The translations under genes and the position numbers were made by a program. The notes beneath the pieces were generated by a model. That model was not told the origin of the DNA and ran no database searches. It saw only the letters and a program-made list of their open reading frames with translations. A stretch of 64,000 nt of DNA from DATATV01 sp035551355 (GTDB lineage Bacteria > Actinomycetota > Actinomycetes > Mycobacteriales > Pseudonocardiaceae), in assembly GCA_035551355.1 (NCBI GenBank), contig DASZNF010000085.1, forward strand, positions 9,198 through 73,197, given 5' to 3'. This document shows, piece after piece, positions 8,652 through 15,900 of this stretch; position 1 is the stretch's first letter, and each line of letters starts with the position of its first letter.

Positions 8652-11600
8652 GTGAGTGAGGTTGCCAAGTCGCCGGCGGGCAGGTCTCGCCCCGGCGGCG
8701 AACCTCGGCCCCCCGATCGGCCCGGTGATCGCCGAACCCGGGGAGCCCGGCCGGCGACCCAGGACCGGTGGGAACCCAGAGGACCCCGGGGCGCAGGCGG
8801 CCCGGGTGCGGCGGAGGAATCCCGGCTGGCCCGGCTGACCGGCTGGCGCAACTGGAACCTGCCGGTCAAGCTCGGCCTGGTCCTGCTGGTCCCGGTGATC
8901 GCCTCACTGACGCTGGGCGTCGTGGTCATCACCAGCGAGGTCACCCGGGCCGGCGGCTACGCGCGGGCCGACCGGATCGTCGAGCTGTCGGCCAACGTGC
9001 GCGGCGGAATCGAGGCGCTGCAAGCCGAACGGCAGGCCGTCGCCGCCGGTGCCTCGAACGTGGCCGAGGTGCGCAACCACACCGACGCGGCGCTGGCCGT
9101 GGCCACCAGCGCGATGGACGCCGGCATCGCCGACGGCGACGTGGATCCGGTGGCCGCGGCCGCGTGGTCGGCAGTCGGCCGCGAGCTGGCCGGCCTGGAC
9201 GGCGTGCGCGCCGGCAACGGCGTCGACCGCTCGGCCGAGGTGTCCTCCTACACCGCCGAGGTCGACGCGCTGTTCGCGGTCAACCGGGTGCTGGCCACCG
9301 ACCTGGCCGACGCCGAGCTGGCCCGCGAGTCGATCGCCCTGTTCGACCTGTCCAACGCCCGCGAAGAGGTGCTCTACCAGCAGGCCGTGGTGCTGGCCGG
9401 GATGGACCGGGGCACCATGTCGGTGCAGGACGTCACCTCGCTGCACGGCTCCGAGGCCCGGCTGGCCAGCCGGTTCTCCGACTTCCACGCGGTGGCCGGC
9501 CAGGACGACGCGCGCGAGTTCACCCAGCTGGTCACCGGTCCCGCGATGGCCCAGCAGTCCTCCCTGCTCGACCAGGCCATCAACCAGTCCGGCGGGATGA
9601 GCGGCGAGGTCATGCCCGGGATGATGATCGAGATCCCGGCCGACACCTGGAACGCGGCCAACGACGCGGTGTCCGGCGGCCTGACCAGGGTGATGAACGA
9701 CGTCGCCGCCGAACTGCGCGGCGCGGCCACCTCGCTGCAGAGCGCGGCCAGCAACCTGGCCGGCACGGTGTCGGTGGTGCTGGCCGCGATCGTGCTGGGC
9801 AGCGCGGCGCTGCTGTCCCTGGTGGCGCGGCAGCTGCTGCGCTCCATCCGCACCCTGCGCCGCAGCGCCAGGGACGTGGCCACCCGCAACCTGCCCGACG
9901 CGGTGGAACGCATCCGGGCCGGGGAGAACGTGGACCCGACGGTGCGGCCGGTGCCGGTGACCACCACCGACGAGGTGGGCCAGCTGGCCCGGGCGTTCGA
10001 CGCGGTGCACGGCGAGGCGCTGCGGCTGGCCGTGGAACAGGCCAACCTGCGGGCCAACTACAGCGAGCTGTTCGTCAACCTGTCCCGGCGCAGCCAGAGC
10101 CTGGTGCAGCGCCAGCTGCGACTGATCGAGCAGCTCGAACGCGACGAGGAGGACCCCGAGCAGCTGTCCTCGCTGTTCAAGCTGGACCACCTGGCCACCC
10201 GGATGCGGCGCAACAACGAGAACCTGATGGTGCTGTCGGGCACCGATTTCGGCCGCAGCCAGAGCCAGCCGGTCGCCCTGGCCGACCTGCTGCGGGCCGC
10301 GGTGTCGGAGATCGAGCACTACCAGCGCGTGCTGGTGCAGCCGCCGCCGGAGATCCAGATCCTCGGCTACGCGGCGGGCGACCTGATCCGGCTGGTGGCC
10401 GAGCTGCTGGACAACGCGACCGCGTTCTCCGCACCGGAAAGCCAGGTCACCCTGGCCTCGCACCGCACCCGCAGCCGGGCGATCGTGGTGGACATCGTCG
10501 ACCACGGCATCGGGATGAGCGACGAGGAACTGGCCCGGGCCAACGAGCAGCTGGCCCAGCCCGAGGGCGTCGAGGAACAGCGGGTGTCCCGCCGGATGGG
10601 CATGTTCGTGGTCAGCAAGCTGGCCAACCGGCATGGGGTGCGGGTGCGGCTGCACGGCGGCCAGGACATCCCCGGCCTGCGGGTGACCGTCACGCTGCCC
10701 AGCGAATTGATCATCGGCGGTCTCGAGGAGTCGCTGCCCGCGCCGCGGCCCGAGCTGCCCTCCGGCAGTGGCGTGGTGACCCGCCCGCAGGACCCGACCG
10801 CCTCGGCGATGACCGTGACCATTCCGCGGCTGCCCAGCGCCGAGGCCTCCGGGGTGGACCTGTTCGCCCCGCTGACCGACCCAGAGTCCGACGCGGCGCC
10901 GGCCGGGGTGGAGGGTGACCCGGACGACCTGCCGGTGTTCACCCCGCCCCCGCCGCCGGAGGTCACCCCGATCTTCGACGACATCCTGTCCGTGTGGTTC
11001 TCCGCCGAGCCGCCCAAGCACGCGCAGCCGGATGCGGACGGGGAAGACCCGCAACCGGCCGGCGACGAGCAACGGTGGACGTTCGCCGCGGACGCGGGCT
11101 GGCGCGCGGTGGACGCCGTGTCGACCGTCGAGCCCGCCGAGTTCACCGAGGTCGGCCTGCCCAAGCGGCAGCCGAAGGCGAAACTGCTGCCGGGCAGCGT
11201 GGACGACGAGCAGGCCATCACCGAGCGGACCTCGACGCCCGGGCTGACCCCGGAGCGGGCCCGGCACCGGATGGCCGGGTTCCAGCACGGCGTGAACCGG
11301 GCCCGGCGGCGGCACGCGCTGCCCGAGACGCCGGTGCCGGACTGGCCCGCCGACGAGCAGATCGCCGAGATCGTCGAGGGCAACCAGCCCGGCGACGACG
11401 AGGGCGCCGACGGCACCGAAGCCAATGGGCACGACGGAACCAACGGCTACTCGTTCCCGATCGGCCGTCCGCTGCCCACCGGGAACAACGGCAGCCACGG
11501 CGGCACCAACGGCGCCACCAATGGACACACCAATGGACACGCGCTGACCAACGGCGCGCGCAACGGGGTCGCGGTCGCCGACGGGCCGCCCACCGAGATC

Positions 11601-12128
11601 ATCACCAGCAGCGGGCTGCCCAAGCGGACGCCCCGCAACCGCCGCCCGGCCGCGCCCGAGGCGCCCGCCGCACCGACGGCCAGCCCGGCCGCCGACATGT
11701 GGGCCCCTGAGGTGCCCGTGCAGGAGGCCCCGGCCCAGGCCGAGATCACCCCGCCCGAGGTGCCGGCCCAGCCCTCCGCGCCGGAACCGCCCTCGGCCGT
11801 GCCGCCGGTGTCACCGCTGGAGGACACCATCCGCTGGTCCCCGGCCGCCGACGACGGCTGGCAGGCGGTGCGGGCCTTGGCCGACCAGGGCCCGGCCGAA
11901 CTGACCGATGTCGGCCTGCCCCGGCGGATGCCGCGGGCCAAACTCCTGCCCGGCAGCGTGCTGGACGAGTCGAAACCGGTGGTCACCGGGCGTGACCCGG
12001 ACACCGTGCGCAATCGGCTGAGCAGCTTTCAGCGCGGCGTGCAACAGGGCCGCAACGGGGGCGCCGCGACCGCGGCCGCCCGAGTCGAAACCGGATTCAC
12101 ACAGAACACGTGGGAGAACGCAGAATGA
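8652..12128 (+). CDS. cvnA: Conservon CvnA: nitrate/nitrite-sensor-type histidine kinase-like protein
   Basis: Membrane sensor of 1158 residues, first gene of a four-gene conservon. Order: a basic Pro/Arg-rich cytoplasmic N-terminus, TM1 (about 73-95), an extracellular nitrate/nitrite-sensing-like helical domain, TM2 (about 369-391), HAMP, a dimerisation helix with the probable phospho-His in KLDHLATRMRRNNENL, and an HATPase with ELLDNATAFS (near 584) and DHGIGMSDEEL. A roughly 450-residue disordered tail follows. It carries two copies of a block (near 814 and 1067) with D(A/D)GW, GLPxRxPxAKLLPGSV and FQxGV, and an Asn-Gly-rich stretch between them. The start GTG has AGGAGG 5 nt upstream. In Streptomyces conservons the four products form a G-protein-like membrane complex; the signal here is unknown. 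Confidence 0.93.
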   Translation: MSEVAKSPAGRSRPGGEPRPPDRPGDRRTRGARPATQDRWEPRGPRGAGGPGAAEESRLARLTGWRNWNLPVKLGLVLLVPVIASLTLGVVVITSEVTRAGGYARADRIVELSANVRGGIEALQAERQAVAAGASNVAEVRNHTDAALAVATSAMDAGIADGDVDPVAAAAWSAVGRELAGLDGVRAGNGVDRSAEVSSYTAEVDALFAVNRVLATDLADAELARESIALFDLSNAREEVLYQQAVVLAGMDRGTMSVQDVTSLHGSEARLASRFSDFHAVAGQDDAREFTQLVTGPAMAQQSSLLDQAINQSGGMSGEVMPGMMIEIPADTWNAANDAVSGGLTRVMNDVAAELRGAATSLQSAASNLAGTVSVVLAAIVLGSAALLSLVARQLLRSIRTLRRSARDVATRNLPDAVERIRAGENVDPTVRPVPVTTTDEVGQLARAFDAVHGEALRLAVEQANLRANYSELFVNLSRRSQSLVQRQLRLIEQLERDEEDPEQLSSLFKLDHLATRMRRNNENLMVLSGTDFGRSQSQPVALADLLRAAVSEIEHYQRVLVQPPPEIQILGYAAGDLIRLVAELLDNATAFSAPESQVTLASHRTRSRAIVVDIVDHGIGMSDEELARANEQLAQPEGVEEQRVSRRMGMFVVSKLANRHGVRVRLHGGQDIPGLRVTVTLPSELIIGGLEESLPAPRPELPSGSGVVTRPQDPTASAMTVTIPRLPSAEASGVDLFAPLTDPESDAAPAGVEGDPDDLPVFTPPPPPEVTPIFDDILSVWFSAEPPKHAQPDADGEDPQPAGDEQRWTFAADAGWRAVDAVSTVEPAEFTEVGLPKRQPKAKLLPGSVDDEQAITERTSTPGLTPERARHRMAGFQHGVNRARRRHALPETPVPDWPADEQIAEIVEGNQPGDDEGADGTEANGHDGTNGYSFPIGRPLPTGNNGSHGGTNGATNGHTNGHALTNGARNGVAVADGPPTEIITSSGLPKRTPRNRRPAAPEAPAAPTASPAADMWAPEVPVQEAPAQAEITPPEVPAQPSAPEPPSAVPPVSPLEDTIRWSPAADDGWQAVRALADQGPAELTDVGLPRRMPRAKLLPGSVLDESKPVVTGRDPDTVRNRLSSFQRGVQQGRNGGAATAAARVETGFTQNTWENAE

Positions 12129-12565
12129 CGTCGACTCAGTCCTCGCAGAGCCGCTTCGGCTGGCTGGTCACCGACTTCACCGAGCGGGTGCCCGGGGTCG
12201 CGCACGCGGTCGTGGTGTCCGCGGACGGGCTCCTGATGACCTGTTCGGCCCGGCTGCCCACCGACCGGGCCGAGCAGCTGGCCGCGGTCGCCTCCGGCCT
12301 GACCAGCCTCACCCAGGGCGCCGCCCGCTGCTTCGAAGCGGGTGCGGTGCGCGAGACCGTGGTGGAGATGGACCGGGGCGTGATGGTGCTGATGGCCATC
12401 AGCGACGGGTCCGCGCTGGCCGTGCTGGCCGCGCCCAACTGTGACATCGGCCAGGTCGCCTACGAGATGGCGCTGCTGGTCGAACGGGTCGGGCAGATGC
12501 TCACCCCGGAACTGCGCGCGGAGCTGCAGGGGGCCAGCCGATTGCTGACCCAGCAGCCGGTGTGA
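12125..12565 (+). CDS. cvnB: Conservon CvnB: roadblock/LC7 domain protein
   Basis: A 146-residue roadblock/LC7 (MglB-like) protein. It starts with an ATG overlapping the cvnA stop (ATGA). Seen: SRFGWLVTDFTERVPGVAHAVVVSADGLLMT, given here only by its ends (SRFGWLVTDF and AVVVSADGLLM), then ASGLTSL and the ending LLTQQPV, all typical of CvnB. Roadblock proteins dimerise and act as GTPase-interacting scaffolds, so it probably links CvnA to the P-loop protein CvnD at the membrane. Length matches the family. Confidence 0.95.
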   Translation: MTSTQSSQSRFGWLVTDFTERVPGVAHAVVVSADGLLMTCSARLPTDRAEQLAAVASGLTSLTQGAARCFEAGAVRETVVEMDRGVMVLMAISDGSALAVLAAPNCDIGQVAYEMALLVERVGQMLTPELRAELQGASRLLTQQPV

Positions 12566-12572
12566 GGTCACC

Positions 12573-12974
12573 ATGAACGGCGAGCACGGATTCGTCGAAC
12601 CGCCCTTACCGATGGACGATTTCTTCGGTGAGCAGGCCGCGATAGTACGTCCGTACGCCTGGACCGGCGGCCGGACCCGGTCGAATTTCCCCCTCGAACT
12701 GGAAACCCTCGTGTCCACCAGCGAGCTGGGTCTGGACGAGGCGAGGCTGCCGCTGGTCGAGTACCGCGTGGTCGGCACCCTGTGCCGGCACCCGCACTCG
12801 GTGGCCGAGGTGGCGGCGAAACTGTCCGTGCCGCTGGGCGTGGCCAGGGTAATCCTCAGTGATATGGCCGAGTTGGGCCTGATCAGCATTCACCGGACGT
12901 TCGGCGACGACGAGGACATCGCCGGTCATCTGGTGTTGATGGAAAGGGTGTTGAGTGGACTCCGTCGACTTTGA
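12573..12974 (+). CDS. cvnC: Conservon CvnC: DUF742 protein
   Basis: A 133-residue DUF742 protein with the family signatures VRPYAWTGGRT near the N-terminus and LCRHPHSVAEVAAKL followed by VARVILSDMAELGLI, a winged-helix-like segment. In conservons this is the third member, of uncertain biochemical role, possibly DNA binding or adaptor. Its 3' end overlaps the start of cvnD by 20 nt, consistent with coupled translation. Confidence 0.94.
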   Translation: MNGEHGFVEPPLPMDDFFGEQAAIVRPYAWTGGRTRSNFPLELETLVSTSELGLDEARLPLVEYRVVGTLCRHPHSVAEVAAKLSVPLGVARVILSDMAELGLISIHRTFGDDEDIAGHLVLMERVLSGLRRL

Positions 12975-13569
12975 GCGGTCGAAGAAGACGCGGCTCGCGC
13001 CGAGCGCAACGTCGGCGAAAATCGTTGTGGCGGGCGGATTCGGCGTCGGCAAGACCACGTTCGTCGGCTCGGTTTCGGAGATCGTTCCGTTGACCACCGA
13101 GGCGGCCATGACCGATGCCAGCACCGGCATCGACGACGTGCGGGCCACGCCGAACAAGCGGACCACCACGGTGGCCATGGACTTCGGCCGGGTCACGCTG
13201 GATTCGGAGCTGATCCTTTATCTGTTCGGCACCCCGGGCCAGCAGCGGTTCTGGTTCATGTGGGACGACCTGGTGCGCGGTGCGATCGGCGCGGTCGTGC
13301 TGGTGGACACCCGGCGGCTGGCCGATTCCTTCGGTCCGATCGACTACTTCGAGGAACGCGACCTGCCCTATGTGGTCGGCATCAACGTTTTCGACGCCGC
13401 GCCGGAATATGGCAACGAGGACATCCGGGAGGCGATGTCGATAGCGCCCGATGTGCCGATAGTCCGGTGCGACGCGCGAAAACGGGAGTCCACCAAGGAA
13501 ACTCTCATCGCCATGGTGCAGCATTCGATGGATCGTCTGCACGCGCGGGACACCGCGGGCGCCAGGTGA
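12955..13569 (+). CDS. cvnD: Conservon CvnD: Ras-like P-loop GTP/ATP-binding protein
   Basis: A 204-residue small GTPase-like protein. Walker A/G1 is GGFGVGKTT (about 27-35), the switch region contains RTTTVAMDFG, G3 is FGTPGQQRFWFMWDDL, and a GINVFD segment stands where G4 would be. FGTPGQ, with Gly-Thr-Pro before Gly-Gln, is typical of conservon G-proteins. It overlaps cvnC and completes the cvnABCD operon. By analogy with Streptomyces Cvn9 it would cycle between nucleotide states at the membrane under CvnA/CvnB control and affect development or antibiotic production; that role is inferred. Confidence 0.95.
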   Translation: MDSVDFERSKKTRLAPSATSAKIVVAGGFGVGKTTFVGSVSEIVPLTTEAAMTDASTGIDDVRATPNKRTTTVAMDFGRVTLDSELILYLFGTPGQQRFWFMWDDLVRGAIGAVVLVDTRRLADSFGPIDYFEERDLPYVVGINVFDAAPEYGNEDIREAMSIAPDVPIVRCDARKRESTKETLIAMVQHSMDRLHARDTAGAR

Positions 13570-13603
13570 GATATCGTTCCGGAATTTTGCACCAAAGGGC
13601 CGA

Positions 13604-13642
13604 TTGACCTTTTGCCGGTACCCCTCTACAAATCAGTAGAGG
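13604..13642 (+). promoter_or_regulatory. Promoter-like sequence with inverted repeat over the -10
   Basis: TTGACC (13604-13609), a 17-nt spacer and TACAAA (13627-13632) form a good sigma-70-type promoter. A perfect 7-bp inverted repeat CCTCTAC/GTAGAGG with a 6-nt loop (13623-13642) covers the -10 and could be an operator. Alternatively the hairpin is the terminator of the conservon. The promoter would serve the short gene at 13665. Confidence 0.5.
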
Positions 13643-13664
13643 CCGCTGGCTGGAGGTGGCTAGT

Positions 13665-14048
13665 GTGGTGCACTTGGCTGACTTCGACGACAGAACGACG
13701 CCGTTGACCCGTCGGCTGGTTCCCGACGACCTGTGGGAACTCGCCAAAGCGTTGATACCGCTGCCCAAGACCCGGCCGCAGGGGGGCGGGCGGGCCAGGG
13801 TGGGCGACCGGGCCGTGTTCGTCGCGGTGGTCTACGTGCTCACCAGTGGCTGCGCCTGGCGCCGGTTACCCGACTCGTTCGGTATCGCGGTGCCCACCGC
13901 GTACCGGCGATTCGTGGAATGGACCTCGGTCGGGTTGTGGGAGAAGCTGGTGCGCTCGGCCGCCGAGCACGGAACCGACGCCGCGTTACAGGATTGGGCG
14001 AAGGCGATCAGCGACGCGGCGGCCGCCCGGGCCGCGGCAGGCAGCTGA
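13665..14048 (+). CDS. Solitary IS5-family transposase N-terminal domain (DUF4096-like)
   Basis: A 127-residue protein matching only the N-terminal domain of IS5-type transposases: RRLVPDDLWELAKALIPLP, then RVGDRAVFVAVVYVLTSG, CAWRRLPDSFG and TAYRRFVEW. The catalytic DDE half is absent: after the stop at 14048 the next gene (minus strand) follows within 64 nt, and no terminal inverted repeats or target duplication are visible. It is either a decayed insertion sequence or a domesticated DNA-binding domain. It has its own promoter-like sequence and a GGAGG 8 nt before GTG 13665; GTG 13656 is an alternative start. Base composition is like its neighbours. Confidence 0.7.
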   Translation: MVHLADFDDRTTPLTRRLVPDDLWELAKALIPLPKTRPQGGGRARVGDRAVFVAVVYVLTSGCAWRRLPDSFGIAVPTAYRRFVEWTSVGLWEKLVRSAAEHGTDAALQDWAKAISDAAAARAAAGS

Positions 14049-14112
14049 TCGTTCTGCTTTCGGAGTCCTTTTTGCACTGACTCATTGTTTTGATCGAAAG
14101 AATGAAATCGGA

Positions 14113-15468
14113 TTATTCTGCCGCGTCCCCGGCCGTGTCGGAGGTGACCACCGGAGGAGCCATGCAGGTCCGGTTGCGGCCGGATTCCTTGGCCCGGTAC
14201 AGCGCGGCGTCCGCGGCCAGCAGCAGCTCGTCCAGATCACTACCGCCGACGGGGAAACCGACCGCGCCGGCCGACGCGGTCACCGTCACCGACTGGTGGT
14301 TGTCCGGGGAGATCACGATCAGCCCGTTGATGCAGTGTCGGAACCGCTCGGCGATGGTGGGCAGCGCCTCGGCGTCGGTGTCCGGCAGCAGGATCATGAA
14401 CTCCTCGCCGCCGAACCGGCCGATCAGGTCGTAGTCGCGGGCTTCCTTGCGCAGCGCGGAAGCGACCGTGGTGAGCACCGCGTCCCCGGTCATGTGGCCG
14501 TAGGTGTCGTTGATCTTCTTGAAGTGGTCCAGGTCCAGCATGATCACGCCGGCCTGCTTCTCGTCCCGCTCGGCCCGGGCCAGCTCGGATCTGGCCACCT
14601 CGGACCAGTGCACGGCGTTGGCCAGACCGGTCTTGGCGTCGGTGCGCGCCGCCTCCTCGTACTGGGACAGCATCAGGCTGCGGTGCAGCACCAGAAGTGG
14701 CGGCAGCAGCAGGAAGACGTACCAGACGTCGTGCACCACGGCCATCGCGGTGATCGCGCCCAGGCTCAGCGCGGCGAACTCGATCAGGTTGTTGCCGAAC
14801 CCGCCCAGCGCCTCCTGGCCGGTGGTGCGGGGCGAGGTGAGCAGGATGACCGCGACGATCAGCGCGGTGTTGACGAACCAGCGGATGGCCGCGGCGGCAA
14901 TGATGATGGACACGCCGAACCAGGACGAGGGCAGGCCGGGGTAGTCACCCGGGGGCAGCGCGGAGTCCAGCACGGCCATGGCCGCGTAGGTGGCCAGCAG
15001 AACCGCACAACTGGAGTACACCCAGCGGAAGGTCTGCATGCGGATCAGTCGCACCCGCTGGTGCAGACAGGTCAGCGCGACCAGAGCCAGGGACAGCGCG
15101 GGCGGCAGTAGCAACAGGCCGGCGAAGGTCCACACCGACTTGAGGTCCATGTGCGGGGTGTTGGCCCGGCCGCGTTCGCGCACCCGCTCGATGGTGTGCA
15201 CCAATTCCATGTGCACCACGGAGCCGACGGACAACGCGCCGAAGGTCAGCCAGGCGTCACCGAATGTGTGATTGGCGCGCAGGACAAAAACGGTCACCCC
15301 GAGGGCGAAGAACTCGACCGTCAGCAGGGTGATCAGTGCGGGCACACGCAGTGACCACACCGGCCATTTATGTAGTTCCCCAAACCAATTTGTCACAATC
15401 CTTCTCACCCATCCCTTCGATGGGTGAGAATGAGATCCGTCGGTGGTAGATCCCCCATGACGCAACAC
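14113..15468 (-). CDS. Membrane-bound diguanylate cyclase (GGDEF)
   Basis: A 451-residue protein: an N-terminal integral membrane region of roughly 270 residues with about seven or eight hydrophobic segments, then a GGDEF domain. Seen: DLDHFKKINDTYGH, the active-site GGEEF and, five residues before it, the product-inhibition I-site RDYD (RxxD). It therefore looks like an active, feedback-inhibited synthase of cyclic di-GMP. No EAL or PAS domain is present. The sensory input of the membrane region is unknown. The start is GTG 15468, which has no Shine-Dalgarno but lies 7 nt after a -10-like TAGTGT, so a leaderless mRNA is likely. c-di-GMP controls BldD in actinomycetes, and bldD is in this window. 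Confidence 0.93.
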   Translation of the reverse strand: MLRHGGSTTDGSHSHPSKGWVRRIVTNWFGELHKWPVWSLRVPALITLLTVEFFALGVTVFVLRANHTFGDAWLTFGALSVGSVVHMELVHTIERVRERGRANTPHMDLKSVWTFAGLLLLPPALSLALVALTCLHQRVRLIRMQTFRWVYSSCAVLLATYAAMAVLDSALPPGDYPGLPSSWFGVSIIIAAAAIRWFVNTALIVAVILLTSPRTTGQEALGGFGNNLIEFAALSLGAITAMAVVHDVWYVFLLLPPLLVLHRSLMLSQYEEAARTDAKTGLANAVHWSEVARSELARAERDEKQAGVIMLDLDHFKKINDTYGHMTGDAVLTTVASALRKEARDYDLIGRFGGEEFMILLPDTDAEALPTIAERFRHCINGLIVISPDNHQSVTVTASAGAVGFPVGGSDLDELLLAADAALYRAKESGRNRTCMAPPVVTSDTAGDAAE

Positions 15469-15475
15469 AGAACGA

Positions 15476-15504
15476 ACACTAGCGGGTACGACACGTTACG
15501 TCAC
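15476..15504 (-). promoter_or_regulatory. Promoter of the diguanylate cyclase gene
   Basis: On the minus strand GTGACG (15504-15499), a 17-nt spacer and TAGTGT (15481-15476) are followed by 7 nt and the GTG start at 15468. This gives a leaderless promoter arrangement. Confidence 0.55.
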
Positions 15505-15574
15505 CCATCTTGGTGAAGAAACGGATAGTCCGATCGGGTGACGACCGAGCGTGTGTACCAAAGGAGCCCCGGTC

Positions 15575-15694
15575 GTGTACAACTTCGGTGACTTCAGGTG
15601 CAGCCACGCCGACCCCTTCCCGCGGCAAGGCTTCACCCCGCGTCGTCGAACGGGGCACCGGCCGTGTCGGCCGCCGTGCCGTCTCCACCGTTGA
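15575..15694 (+). CDS. Micro-ORF 1, 39-residue Arg/Cys-rich peptide (unknown)
   Basis: A previously unlisted small reading frame of 39 codons. A GTG start lies 8 nt after AGGAG (15562-15566). The peptide begins MYNFGDFRCSHADPFPRQGF and ends in an Arg/Pro/Cys-rich tail. The first 20 codons are strongly biased to G or C at the third position, as in real genes here; the tail is less so. It is followed after 36 nt by micro-ORF 2, which has its own ribosome binding site. The pair runs divergently from the diguanylate cyclase gene and towards the MFS gene. No family is recognised; it could be a regulatory leader peptide or a secreted-peptide precursor, but neither is shown. Confidence 0.45.
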   Translation: MYNFGDFRCSHADPFPRQGFTPRRRTGHRPCRPPCRLHR

Positions 15695-15730
15695 GCCCTG
15701 ACAAAACCTCTGGCCCCCAGGAGGACTCCC

Positions 15731-15838
15731 GTGCGTACTTCGACCCACGACGCTATCCGGGCTCGTGCAATGGACGCCGACCGCGACGCCATCTGGCGGC
15801 GGGACGCGATTTGGCGCCGGGATGCGATCTGGCGCTGA
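15731..15838 (+). CDS. Micro-ORF 2, 35-residue peptide with three RDAIWR repeats (unknown)
   Basis: GTG start 6 nt after a perfect AGGAGG (15719-15724). The 35-residue product ends RDAIWRRDAIWRRDAIWR (residues 18-35), preceded by a degenerate copy HDAIRAR. The three 18-bp DNA units (15782-15799, 15800-15817, 15818-15835) differ from each other only at third codon positions, and every difference is synonymous: GCC/GCG, ATC/ATT, GAC/GAT, CGC/CGG. That pattern indicates selection on the peptide rather than a recent DNA duplication. There is no signal peptide or membrane segment. No modification enzyme is adjacent; the next gene is a convergent MFS transporter. The function is not known to me. 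Confidence 0.65.
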   Translation: MRTSTHDAIRARAMDADRDAIWRRDAIWRRDAIWR

Positions 15839-15864
15839 CTCTCTGTGGCTAGGTTACTCCTAGT

Positions 15865-15882
15865 AATCGTCTCGACACGATT
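15865..15882. terminator. Hairpin between micro-ORF 2 and the MFS gene
   Basis: A perfect 6-bp inverted repeat AATCGT/ACGATT with a 6-nt loop lies between the convergent micro-ORF 2 and MFS gene. It is a weak bidirectional terminator candidate. Confidence 0.35.
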
Positions 15883-15900
15883 CTGCCAGTCCGGGACAGG

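Noticed and set aside
15782..15835. RDAIWR micro-ORF as a classical tryptophan attenuator leader
   Set aside because: The Trp codons are spaced singly rather than clustered, no trp gene follows, and the downstream gene is convergent.
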